Source of the DNA: Azolla caroliniana
Lineage: Eukaryota; Polypodiophyta
Direction: 5' to 3'
DNA: 64,000 nucleotides
Assembly (NCBI GenBank): GCA_043228905.1
Contig: JBHGNT010000013.1
Coordinates: 3,782,001-3,846,000 of the forward strand
Shown here: piece by piece, positions 55,185 through 64,000 of the stretch
Numbering within the stretch: the first letter of the stretch is position 1
Layout: each line of letters opens with the position of its first letter
The notes under the pieces: generated by a model
Database searches by the model: none
Told to the model about the DNA's origin: nothing
Seen by the model: only the letters and a program-made list of their open reading frames with translations
Program-made: the position numbers and the translations under genes

Positions 55185-56079
55185 TGTTGGGAGACAGGTC
55201 CCTCCGGATGGGAAGGGAGAAGAACAGTGCTGATAAGAAAACGGATGAGGAGTACCCGGCTACGGAGAGCCGGATGGTGCAGACCCGGTGAGAACCGGAT
55301 GAGGAGTACCCGGCTACGGAGAGCCGGATGGTGCAGACCCGGTGATAACCGGATGAGGAGTACCCGGCTACGGAGAGCCGGATGGTGCAGACCCGATGAT
55401 AACCGGATGAGGAGTACCCGGCTACGGAGAGCCGGATGGTGCAGACCCGGTGAGAACCGGATGAGGAGTACCCGGCTACGGAGAGCCGGATGGTGCAGAC
55501 CCGATGATAACCGGATGAGGAGTACCCGGCTACGGAGAGCCAGATGGTGCAGACCCAGTGAGAACCGGATGATGAGTGCCCGGCAAGATCCGGATGATGC
55601 AGGCCCGGTGAGGAGCGCTCTTCGGATGAAGAGACATATTTGTAAATATGTTTCTGAGAGTCCATCGTGGCTATATTTGTAAATAGCCAAAAAGTCATAT
55701 TAGTATAAATATGACTTAGGGCAAACTTTTATTGTGTTGTTGTCATTCTCGTTGGTGCAAGGAGAGAGAGAGCGTGTAACTGTGTACACACAGAGAGAGA
55801 GAGAAAGAGGTCGTTGCCTTTGTTGTAACCGCCGCCTGTGGCGAGGATCATGAGCATGAGGTCGTTGCCTCCGTGAACTCACAGTTGTAGATTTTAACAT
55901 AGTGATAGTTTGCAGCCTGTGGGCTGCCGTGGTTTTTCCCCTTAGTTTGGGTTTTCCACGTAAACATCCTGCGTACTCGTCTCTTCTTCGTGTCGTTCAT
56001 TATTTCCTGTTTTCTGTGTATGATTCTAAGCTCGGTTGTGGCCGAGCGTCGTGTAGAAGGAGCGTTTTAGTTCCCCTCA
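55185..56079 (+). repeat. solo LTR of the copia-3 family
   Basis: 895 bases begin TGTTGGGAGACAGGTCCCTC and end AGTTCCCCTCA, matching the copia-3 LTR ends. It is flanked by GATGC on both sides (55180-55184, 56080-56084). Its interior holds a 54-base tandem array (55240-55565). No internal element sequence remains, so LTR-LTR recombination is the likely origin. It lies in opposite orientation to C-. Confidence 0.92.
55240..55570. repeat. 54-bp tandem array in the solo LTR
   Basis: Six full copies of a 54-base unit containing GGATGAGGAGTACCCGGC and GAGCCGGATGGTGCAGACCC, plus a degenerate seventh. Because 54 is a multiple of three, ORFs with 18-residue repeats appear on both strands; they are artefacts. 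Confidence 0.95.
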
Positions 56080-56084
56080 GATGC

Positions 56085-56781
56085 CCCATCCGGACGGATT
56101 CATACTTGTTTTGCTCCGAGAGTTTTCTTCCTGTGTGGGGTATCAGGGCTTCTTGGACTATCACTTCCCCACTTCGCAACAATCCGCTCTAAAAATCCTT
56201 CCTAGTTTGGGACAAGAACTCTCTCTTGTTCCTTTGATGATTTGCCGGCATAGTTAGGAATTGGACGGATTTCCCTCCGCTTTGGCTCCGAATTCATGCA
56301 AAAACTGCACCGCTATCGAGCACCTTTGTCTCCATCTGTGAAGCAATGATAAAGGGTTGCTTGAGGATCACGAAGTGTGAGACCTCATCTTGTATGAAGA
56401 AATATTGGTTGATCTCGACATCCCCGATCTTCACCGTCACATCCGGACAAGCCACAAATAGATTTTCCGTTGCTTTAGTGGCGGCCTGGATCTTCCATCC
56501 ATGATTGGTGTTAATAGGCCACTTCCCCTTCCGGTAGAACTCCTTAGAAATCAAATTGATCTCCGACCCGTGATCAATCAATGCTAGCACAAGCTCTTTG
56601 ATGTTGCCGATTCGGACTGAAGTCTCGGTAGTTGCACGCGTCCAGTGTGGCTTTGTATAGTGGGAATTCGGAATCTCGTCCTCCACTTCGGTGTCGTTCA
56701 TCAAAACGATATTTGCATTCACCATCGGCGCATTTTCCTCCGTAGTTTGTCTTTTTCTTTTCACGAGATCCACAAGAAGAT
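56085..56781 (-). pseudogene. C- protease and flanks
   Basis: The minus frame 56780-56294 reads VNANIVLMNDTEVEDEIPNS, VLALIDHGSEINLISKEFY, KWPINTNHGWKIQAATKAT and VILKQPFIIASQMETKVLD. The active-site triplet is D-H-G. Residues before it (RKRQTTEENAPM, in the 56780 region) end the gag. The right side meets copia-3 at CATGG and continues at 62352. The sequence to 56085 leads to the pre-RT part beyond the solo LTR. Confidence 0.82.
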
Positions 56782-56786
56782 CATGG

Positions 56787-57541
56787 TGACAGGAACTACA
56801 CGCTCCGATGAACAACGCTCGGCCACAACCGAGCTTAGAATCATACACACAAAAAACGGGTAATGAATGCACGACACAATGGAGAGAAGAGCACATAGGA
56901 TGTTTACGTGGAAAACCCAAACATGGGAAAAACCACGGCAGTCCACTGACTGCTAACTATCACTATGTAACAATATACAAAAGATGAACACAGAGGCAAC
57001 GACCTCTTGTTAACTGTCTTCGCCACAGGCGGCGGTTACAACAGAGATACAAACTCTTCGTCTATTTCTCTCTCTCATTGTACACTGTTGCGCTCTAATC
57101 TTACGCCAACAAGAATGACAACAACCCCATACTAAGTTTGCCCTAAGTCATATTTATACTAATATGACTTTTCGGCTATTTACAAATATAGCCCCGATGG
57201 ACTCTCAGAAACATATTTACGAATATGTCCCTTCATCTGGTGAGCACTTGTCACGGGGCCTTCACCGTCCGGCTCTTGCCGGGTACTCGTCATCCGGTTC
57301 TTACCGGGTCTTCCATAGTCGGCTACTCTTCATCCGGTTCTCATCGGGTCTTCACCATCCGGCTCTTGCCGGGTACTACTCATCCGATTCTTACCGGGTC
57401 TTCCGTAGTTGGGTACTCTTCATCCGGTTCTCACCGGGTCTTTCGTTGCTGGGTACTCCACATCCGGTTTTGGCCTCGGCCGAGTTTGCTCATCAGTACT
57501 GTTCTTCTCACTTCCCATCCGGAGGGACCTGTTTCCTAACA
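56787..57541 (-). repeat. copia-3 3' LTR
   Basis: 755 bases, next to the polypurine tract (TGAAGGGGGAGTT on the minus strand, about 57542-57556). The U3 has several copies of a CCGGTGAGAACCGGATGA-type motif. Confidence 0.93.
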
Positions 57542-57551
57542 AACTCCCCCT

Positions 57552-58739
57552 TCACTCCGGCATGGGATGTCTTACTAGTCCGATATGCTTCCGGCATGCA
57601 TCCAGCTTGTCGGGTATCAGTACTTTGGTCAGCATATCTGACCCGTTCTCGGCCGTGTGGATCTTTGTCAGCGCGAACTCTTGGTCATCTACTCTTTCCC
57701 GGATCCAGTGATACCTTCGCTGGATATGCTTCGTCCAGGAATGGTAGGCGGCATTCTTAGCAAGGTGGATGACACTTTGACTGTCGCAATAGAGCCGATA
57801 TTCATCTTGCCGGATACCGAGCTCTCCGATGAAGTCCTTCATCCATAATATTTCCTTGCCGGCTTCCACAGCCGCCATGTACTCCGCCTCCGTGGTTGAC
57901 AACGCAACCGTCTTCTGCAGCCTCGACTACCACGAAACAGCTCCCCCTGCATATGTCATTACATACCCGGATGTAGACCGGCTGGTATCCACATCAGCCG
58001 ACATGTCCGAATCGGTAAAACCGTCAAGTTGAGGTTTTCCAGAGCCGAATAAGAGACACATATTTGAAGTGCCCTTCAAGTACCGGAGTATCCATTTGAC
58101 CGCATTCCAGTGCTCCTTGTTGGGATTGCTCATAAACCGGCTCACCACTCCGACTGCGTATCCTATATCCGGTCGGGTACACACCATTGCGTACATCAAG
58201 CTCCCGATGGTAGAGGCATATGGAACCTTCATCATATTAGCGTTCTCTGCTTTCGTCTACGGGCTTTGCTTACCGAATAATCTGCAGTTTGCCGGGAGCG
58301 TCGATCCGACCGGTTTCGCTTCTAACATGTTGAACCGCTGAAGCACCTTTGTCACGTATTTCTCTTGTGACAGTCACAATTGCTTCGTTGGCCGGTTCTG
58401 GATGATATGCATCCCCAACATCTGTCTTACTGGACCCAAGTCTTTCATAACGAAAGTTCGGTTGAGAGCCTTCTTCAGCATCCGTATTCTGGCTTGGTCC
58501 CGTCCGACGATCAACATGTCATCCACGTACAGAAGGAGTATCAGGAAGTCGTCTCCTTCGAATTTCTTCACAAACACGCAGTGATCGGCCTGCATCTTGT
58601 GGTACCCTTGATTGGTCATGATGGAGTTGAACTTCTGGTACCATTGTCGGGGAGCCGGCTTTAGTCCGTACAGGCTCTTCTTCAACCGGCAAACCAGGCG
58701 CTCCTTCCCTTTCTCCACGAATCCTTCCGGTTGCTGCAT
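57552..58739 (-). pseudogene. copia-3 RT C-part and RNase H
   Basis: 58739-58374 reads IYMQQPEGFVEKGKERLVC (from the residues after the stop), LYGLKPAPRQWYQKF and LLLYVDDMLIVGRD, the catalytic site. After stops, 58235-57927 is MMKVPYASTIGSLMYAMVC and FTDSDMSADVDTSRSTSGY. 57902-57552 is STTEAEYMAAVEAGKEILWM, LYCDSQSVIHLAKN and MLTKVLIPDKLDACRKHIGL, the pol end. At least four stops. Confidence 0.9.
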
Positions 58740-58745
58740 GTAGAT

Positions 58746-60392
58746 CTACTCTTCGAGGTCACCATGAAGGAATGTCGTCTTCACGTCCAGCTGCTCTACC
58801 TCGAGGTCCATGCTTGCCGCTATACTCAGCACCGTCCGGATGGAGGTCATCTTTACTACCGGGGCAAATATCTCGTCGAAGTCCACGCCCTTCTTCTGCT
58901 GGAACCCCTTGACCACGATCCTGGCTTTGTATCTCGGGGGGTTGCCGTCATCTCCCGGTTTCAACTTGTACACCCACTTGTTTCGGAGTGCCCTCTTTCC
59001 TTTCGGCAACTCCACCAATTCATACGTATGGTTCTCATGCAGGGAATCCATCTCATCCTGCATGGCACTTAACCATTTGCGGCTATGGGCGTCACTTTTA
59101 GCTTCCTGGAAGCTTTCTGATTCCCCCTCATCGGTTAGTAGCACATGCTCTGCATCCGGAAATCTCCGGGGGGGCCTTCTCTCTCTGAGAGGATATCTCC
59201 GTGTTTGGGCTTTGGTAACCGACTCCTCCATTTGCTCTTCATCCGAATCTGATTCGGGGCCTTGGCCGGTTCCGGTTTCAGCTTCCTCTACTTCTTCTTC
59301 TGCCGGTTCGGTATCCTCACCGTAAACGACTCGTTCCTCGAGTGACAACCAGCTCTTAGCCGGGTGTGTCCGAATCTCATCGGAGTTCATTATCTTCCTC
59401 TCTGACTCCCAGTCGGCAAGAGTCTTGTCCTCCATGAAGATAATATCTCGACTTCGGAAAGGCTTCTTGTCAACCGGATCCCACACTCGGTAGCCGAACT
59501 CATCATCGCCGTATTCGAGGAATATGCATGACCGGGTCTTTGGATCCAACTTTCCTCTCCGGTCCTTACCAACATGCACGTACACGAGACACCCGAACAC
59601 CTTCAGATGCCGGTAGGACACTTCCTTACCGGTCCACACCTTCTGTGGTGTGTCTCCATCCAAGGGCACTGAGGGTGATCTGTTTATCACATACATCGCC
59701 GTGGACAGTGCCTTAGCCCAAAACGTCTTGGCTAATTTTGCATGCGCCAGCATACTCCGGACTTTGTCCATTATGGTCCGGTTCATCCTCTCGGCCAACT
59801 CGTTTAGTTCCGGCATCTTCGGCATGGTAAATTTGAGCCGGATTCCCTTCAAGCGACAATACTCCTCAAACTGCCCCCGGTATTCACCTTCGTTACCTGC
59901 TCGAACCGCCTTCAGCTTCCGGCCAGTTTCTCTTTCCACCCTCACGTGGAGCTCTTTGAAGACGGATAGCACCTGATCCTTCATCTTCAACTGTGTGGCC
60001 CACAACTTCCGGCTGTGGTCATCTATGAACGTCATGAAGTACTGCGATCCTGCATGTGACTTCGTGTCCACTTGACACACATCAGTATGCACCAACTCCA
60101 GTGGTGCATTACGTCTCATCGGTGGCCTTGGTCGGAAGGAGGTCCGGTTTTGCTTACCAGCCAGACAATCAGTGCACTTCTCCAAGTGCACGTTCTTCAC
60201 TGGAATGAGGTTGTCGTCTGCAAGCCTCTTCATCCCCTTCTCGCTCATGTGACACAGCCTTTTGTGCCATAGCTCACTGGCAGTGTCGGATGCCACGTTC
60301 ACTTCCTCCGGACATAACCGGGCATTCATCAGGTACAACGTGTTTACCTTCCGGGCCCGAGCCACAATCAGGCTCCCTTTGCTGAACTTCAT
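58746..60392 (-). pseudogene. copia-3 integrase and RT start
   Basis: A 548-codon frame has the pre-integrase site LWHKRLCHMSEKG and CTDCLAGKQNR, then the core: LVHTDVCQVDTKSH with the first Asp and TFIDDHSRKLW. The second catalytic position reads RAGNEGEYRG where D-N-G-G-E is expected, so the Asp is Gly. The Glu is in ELAERMNRTIMD. The C-terminal domain has YRHLKVFGCLVYVHVGKD. RT begins with NKWVYKLKPG and QLDVKTTFLHGDLEE, then a stop. Confidence 0.9.
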
Positions 60393-60476
60393 AACACCGT
60401 TCCGGATGCTACCTGTGTAGCCTTCATCATCTAGCCGACCTGCTGATATCAGGTTCAGACGAACCTCCGGAACATG

Positions 60477-60665
60477 TCAGACATCCTTCAGCAGAAGCTT
60501 GCATCCGGTTGGTGTTGTCAGCCACACGTCTCCTATGCCGACAATTCGGCATGTACCTTCATTCCCCATCCGGACACAACCGTGATCACCAACTGAGTAG
60601 GATGAGAAGCATTTCCGATCCGGGGTAAGGTGGAACAACACTCCGGAGTCGACCACCCAGGTCAT
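60477..60665 (-). pseudogene. copia-3 protease
   Basis: A short frame reads MTWVVDSGVLFHLTP and CRIVGIGDVWLTT. The D-S-G is kept but the usual following A-S is V-L. It is preceded and followed by stops. It lies between the gag knuckle and integrase as expected. Confidence 0.8.
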
Positions 60666-60717
60666 CTCGTCGCCAACAAGGTTTATCTCACTCTCCCTCA
60701 GTGATGAGCATCAACTC

Positions 60718-61575
60718 TTATTCACTTGCCGCGATTGTCGTCGTTCCCTTCCGGTTCGTTCCCCTCCGGTCTTTACCGTTCCGGTCTGGTGTCCGCTTCG
60801 AATCGGTACCGTCGGTTTCCTTGTCTTTTCGGAAATGCCGACAGTTCTTCTGGAAGTGTCCCGGCTTGCTGCAATAGAAGCAAGTTGGCCTCCCCGTTGA
60901 CTTTGACCGTGTCCCCGACTTTTCCCGGTTTTGGGGACTACGGTTCCTTTCTCTTCTGCGTTCCGATTTGGTAAGGAGTGCTTTGGAGTCGGAGCTTGTA
61001 TCCTTATCTTTCCGATGCCCCTCCTCATCTAGCAAGCTCGACTTCTCTCTTGTTAGGGATAACCGTTTCCCGTCCGGCCCGGCGTGGCCCAAGGTGACAA
61101 CCAACATCTCCTAGCTATCTGGGAGGGAACCGAGCAGGAGTAGTGCTAGTACCTCATCGGCAAGAGGTACTTCTAATGATGTTGCCTGGTGGATCAGCCC
61201 CTGGAAGGCATTCATGTGCTCCGCCATGCTGGAGCCATCTTGGTACCGGAGTCTTACTAGCTTCCGAAATACCGAAACCTGATTAACAACATTTTTGTTT
61301 TGGACCATAATGCCGATCTTCTCCCAAAGCTCACGAGCCTTGCTCTCTTCATTGAAGTTGTTGTATAGACTTATGTCCATGAAGCACCGTATGTAAGCCG
61401 TTGTCTTCATGTGCATCACCTCCCATATCGCAACGTCGATTTTGTCCGGTCTCTTGTCCCCGAACTGAACCGGCAACCAAAGATCTTTAACCACGAGCAT
61501 GTCCCTCATCTTCGACTTCCACACTGAATAGTTGGAGCCGGTGAGCTTGAACATGCTGCCCAACGATTTGTCCAT
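60718..61575 (-). pseudogene. copia-3 gag
   Basis: The ATG at 61575 starts MDKSLGSMFKLTGSNYSVW, a copia Gag with ELWEKIGIMVQNKNVVNQ and YQDGSSMAEHMNAFQGLI. A stop lies at 61111-61113. The frame continues 61107-60718 with a basic/acidic linker and the zinc knuckle CFYCSKPGHFQKNC (about 60876-60835). Gag would package RNA. The stop between capsid and knuckle blocks it. Confidence 0.87.
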
Positions 61576-61589
61576 TTTTTGTGTCGTTT

Positions 61590-61605
61590 CGCTCTGATAC
61601 CACTT
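61590..61605 (-). promoter_or_regulatory. copia-3 primer-binding site
   Basis: AAGTGGTATCAGAGCG on the minus strand directly after the LTR, matching the initiator-Met type. Confidence 0.9.
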
Positions 61606-62346
61606 TGACAGGAACTACACGCTCCGATGAACAACGCTCGGCCACAACCGAGCTTAGAATCATACACACAAAAAATGGGTAATGAATGCACGACACAATG
61701 GAAAGAAGAGCACATAGGATGTTTACGTGGAAAACCCAAACACGGGAAAAACCACGGCAGTCCACTGACTGTTAACTATCACTATGTAACAATATACAAA
61801 AGATGAACATAGAGGCAACGACCTCTTGTTCACTGTCTTCGCCACAGGCGGCGGTTACAACAGAGATACAAATTCTTCGTCTCTTTCTCTCTCTCTCATT
61901 GTACACTGTTGCGCTCTAATCTTACGCCAACAAGAATGACAACAACCCCATACTAAGTTTGCCCTAAGTCATATTTATATTAATATGACTTTTCGGCTAT
62001 TTACAAATATCGCCCCGATGGATTCTCAGAAACATATTTACGAATATGTCCCTTCATCCGGTGAGCACTTCTCACGGAGCCTTCACCATCCGGCTCTTGC
62101 CGGGTACTCGTCATCCGGTTCTCACCGGGTCTTCCGTAGTTGGGTACTCTTCATTCGGTTCTCACCAGGTCTTCTGTTGTCGGGTACTCTTCATCCGGTT
62201 CTCACCGGGTCTTCACCATTCAGCTCTTGCCGGGTACTACTCATCCGGTTCTCACCGGATCTTCCATTGCCGGGTACTCCACATCCGAGTTTGCTCATCA
62301 ATACTGTTCTTCTCACTTCCCATCCGGAGGGACCTGTTTCCTAACA
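61606..62346 (-). repeat. copia-3 5' LTR
   Basis: 741 bases with the same ends. The number and form of the U3 motifs differ from the 3' LTR. Confidence 0.93.
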
Positions 62347-62351
62347 CATGG

Positions 62352-63122
62352 AACTCCTTTTTTGTTATTCTGAGTAATTCCTGAGGCGAAAATTCTACCC
62401 GGCTATCGAGGATTCTCTCTTCTAACACTTTTTTCAAGTTTGTTTGTTGTTCGATGTCCGTGGCGAGCTTGAATGCCGGAATCGTCTTTTCTTTTCCCTT
62501 CCCTCCGAAGTTCCATCTTTCCGGTGTCTTTGATCGTCCGGCCGCATCATCCATGCGCTGTTGTTTTTCATCCACATACACTTCATGCAATTGACATAGC
62601 GCATGTACGCTATTCTTATCTATGGTACATTCTGCGGTGCTTCAGATTTCATCCTGGTCGGCTTTCTTCGAAATTTCTAACACTTCCGGCCAAAAAGACG
62701 CCTTTGCTGTAGATGACTCCCCCACACGTATTCCCGCGGTTATCGCATAATTGTCTTTCGCCGCGATCTCCTCCTCTAGGACCTTCTTCATGTTGCCTTT
62801 CTGGAAGTTTGGTCGGAGTAGCTTCTGAGAATCCATCAAATGAATCCGATTTCCCTCGTAGTAGATAAGATCCCGTCTTAGCGCCTCCTTGTGCTCGTCG
62901 CAATCTCTCCGATTATGTCCGGTGGTATCGCACCATATGCATCGACGGTCCATGTACTTGGAACTTGTGGGACGGTCTTCCGTCTTCTTCACTATCGAAA
63001 TTTTCTTTAGCAATTGCTCCATCATGGTTGCATCGATTCCCTTCTCAGTCGTAGTCTCCCGAGTCCGCGGTTGATGGTCTTCCGATCCGGATCTCGGTTT
63101 CGGAATCGGTTCCGAAACCCTC
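62352..63122 (-). pseudogene. C- gag C-terminal part
   Basis: 62352 joins the sequence at 56781 across copia-3. The frames 63202-62642 and 62590-62252 read SIVKKTEDRPTSSKYMDRRC with the knuckle CIWCDTTGHNRRDC, KKVLEEEIAAKDNYAITAGI and VHEVYVDEKQQRMDDAAGRS-type residues. Compared with C+ it starts at the equivalent of RNRF (42325) at 63122; upstream lies a SINE. One frameshift near 62640 and one shift near 62400 are visible. Confidence 0.82.
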
Positions 63123-63123
63123 T

Positions 63124-63210
63124 TTTTGTCACAAAATGTGAATATCAAGGTTTGAACTTGTGACCTCCAAACAATGGTCTTACACTTCAACCATTGCACC
63201 AACTCATTTT
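63124..63210 (-). repeat. tRNA-derived SINE
   Basis: On the minus strand a box-A-like TTGGTGCAATGGTTGAAGTG and a box-B-like ACAAGTTCAAACCTTG are spaced about 45 bases apart. It abuts the truncated end of C- at 63122. This is the clearest of the tRNA-like pieces in the window. Confidence 0.55.
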
Positions 63211-63273
63211 CATTAGTAAATACATTTTCATATTATTATTATTCAAGAACTCTAGAGCACTAGACACATTAGA

Positions 63274-63541
63274 TGACCGCCAAATGGCATGCGCCCTATA
63301 CGCCAAGTGGCGCACAACATATATGCCAAATGGCGATCATGCACATTCTGATGTATAGTATATAAGTCGAAGATCTGCTTAGTGTTGAACCATTCCGGTT
63401 CAACACCAGTCTTCAGCAACCTTGTAATCTCAGTTTCCGGTAATAGAAGTTCTTGTATTTTTGTCTTGTAAACTTCTTCTCGTTTGTTATTATCTTCTTT
63501 TCTTCCAAATTGACCTTGTCTTCGAAGCTTGGGTCACGACA
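63274..63541 (+). repeat. 5' LTR of a Tcn1-like Ty3 element (approximate start)
   Basis: TATATAAG at 63359-63366 lies downstream of three copies of GCCAARTGGC spaced 23 bases apart (63279, 63302, 63325). The LTR ends at CGACA, 63541. A start at TGACCGCC (63274) is likely but the other LTR is outside the window. Confidence 0.6.
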
Positions 63542-63543
63542 GT

Positions 63544-63555
63544 TTGAACCGGAAT
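63544..63555 (+). promoter_or_regulatory. predicted self-priming primer-binding site
   Basis: TTGAACCGGAAT directly after the LTR end is the exact reverse complement of ATTCCGGTTCAA (63392-63403), which lies 26-33 bases downstream of the TATA box, where the RNA should start. No tRNA 3' end complement (starting TGG) is present. This is the layout of Tf1-type self-primed elements. Confidence 0.6.
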
Positions 63556-63600
63556 CCCACATTTTTTTTCTCGAGTATCTAGTGAAGTTTTTCCGTCACA

Positions 63601-64000
63601 ATGGAGATCGTCAGTAAACAAGAGTATATGCGTATTCTCTCAGAACCTGACCTCCTAACAACAAAATTTATTGCATTGGAACAAGAGAATCATAAACTTC
63701 TTGGCGACTTGCAACAAGTGAGCGTTGAAAAGGCACAACAACATGAGGAACTCTCGAAACGTGTCCAACAACTTGAAGCTATTGTGTTATCTCTTCGACA
63801 ACAAGCTTCAACCTCTCAAAGTTTGTTGAAAGAACCCAAAATTAGTTTACCAACAAAATTTGATGGTACAAGGTCTCAAGTCCGAGGATTCTTAAATCAG
63901 GTACGACTTATAATTCATATGCATCCCAACCGATATCCAACTGACGCAGCTCGAGTGGGGTTAGTTGGAACATTATTGACAGGAACCGCACTAGCATGGT
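63601..64000 (+). CDS. gag N-terminal part of the Tcn1-like element, runs off the window
   Basis: The ATG at 63601 starts an open frame of 133 codons to the window end. It begins MEIVSKQEYMRILSEPDLL, has a predicted coiled coil (LEQENHKLLGDLQQ, KRVQQLEAIVLSLRQQ), then ISLPTKFDGTRSQVRGFLNQ and RLIIHMHPNRYPTDAARVG and ends ALAW. It is the N-terminal half of the gag whose C-terminal half is in the decayed copy at 2740-2120. No stop or shift in the visible part. It follows the LTR and self-priming site by about 45 bases. Confidence 0.85.
   Translation, partial: MEIVSKQEYMRILSEPDLLTTKFIALEQENHKLLGDLQQVSVEKAQQHEELSKRVQQLEAIVLSLRQQASTSQSLLKEPKISLPTKFDGTRSQVRGFLNQVRLIIHMHPNRYPTDAARVGLVGTLLTGTALAW

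Larger units (their letters stand above)
56787..62346 (-). mobile_element. Ty1/copia element copia-3, decayed
   Basis: LTRs at 56787-57541 (3') and 61606-62346 (5') in element orientation begin TGTTAGGAAACAGG and end GTTCCTGTCA. The target-site copies are CATGG (56782-56786 and 62347-62351). The PBS reads TGGTATCAGAGCG (61590-61604). Gag, PR, IN, RT and RH are in copia order, with at least seven stops. It lies inside the C- gag-protease junction. LTRs differ in length by 14 bases and at many sites, so it is older than copia-2. Confidence 0.95.
45602..63122 (-). mobile_element. Ty3/gypsy element C- , inverted copy, split by three insertions
   Basis: On the minus strand: gag (63122-62352), protease (56781-56085), pre-RT and RT N-part (55179-54406), RT C-part, RNase H, integrase (48994-46337) and 3' LTR (46348-45602). 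The pieces rejoin exactly at the target-site copies of copia-3 (CATGG), the solo LTR (GATGC) and copia-2 (AATGC). The 5' LTR and gag N-terminus are missing at 63122. It lies inside C+ integrase. Confidence 0.88.

Noticed and set aside
55123-55698. Long ORFs with 18-residue repeats on both strands
   Set aside because: They follow from a 54-bp tandem repeat in an LTR, which keeps any frame open; no start context or domain.

Overview
The window is a repeat-dominated stretch of a plant nuclear genome. It holds one convincing host gene, a three-exon short-chain dehydrogenase at 23384-25974 resembling 3-ketodihydrosphingosine reductase (TSC10/KDSR). Almost everything else is LTR retrotransposon, LINE or small non-autonomous repeat. 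The host gene has plant-like GT/AG introns and a TATA promoter. A decayed PPR fragment and three Ty3/gypsy lineages unlike the usual seed-plant Athila or Tekay types suggest a large-genome non-seed plant such as a fern. That assignment is inference from remembered family resemblance, not a database match.

Layout, left half. 65-2740 is a decayed minus-strand Ty3/gypsy element of Tcn1-like chromovirus type. 2741-5194 is non-coding, with an LTR-leader-like piece and a 56-bp palindromic repeat array. 5195-9691 is a plus-strand Ty1/copia element that lost RT/RNase H and whose 5' LTR was rebuilt around a foreign integrase fragment. 9719-15106 is AT-rich with no gene seen. 15107-16110 holds LINE-like 3' ends, one duplicated. 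16491-17530 holds a 145-bp tandem array, a PPR pseudogene fragment and an exon-like frame. 17844-18532 is a candidate MITE. 19279-21765 is a minus-strand copia remnant and 21830-22590 a LINE remnant. The host gene follows, with promoter about 23100 and 3' UTR to about 26290.

Layout, right half. 28327-28600 is another LINE remnant. 29090-32400 (A1, old) and 32979-41441 (A2, younger) are related plus-strand Ty3 elements. A2 carries a long extra coiled-coil ORF downstream of integrase. 41442-45601 is a plus-strand Ty3 element of a third lineage (C+). A second copy in opposite orientation (C-, 45602-63122) is inserted into it. C- is in turn interrupted by a nearly intact young copia element (49000-54400, TSD AATGC), a solo LTR (55185-56079, TSD GATGC) and a decayed copia element (56787-62346, TSD CATGG). 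The window ends in the LTR, leader and gag start of a Tcn1-like element whose primer-binding site matches its own predicted RNA 5' end.

The genes do not form operons. The main information is the nesting order, the lineage-specific features of the elements, and two signals that seem new: a U3 module shared by a copia and a gypsy LTR, and the post-integrase ORF with its own promoter-like and splice-like leader.
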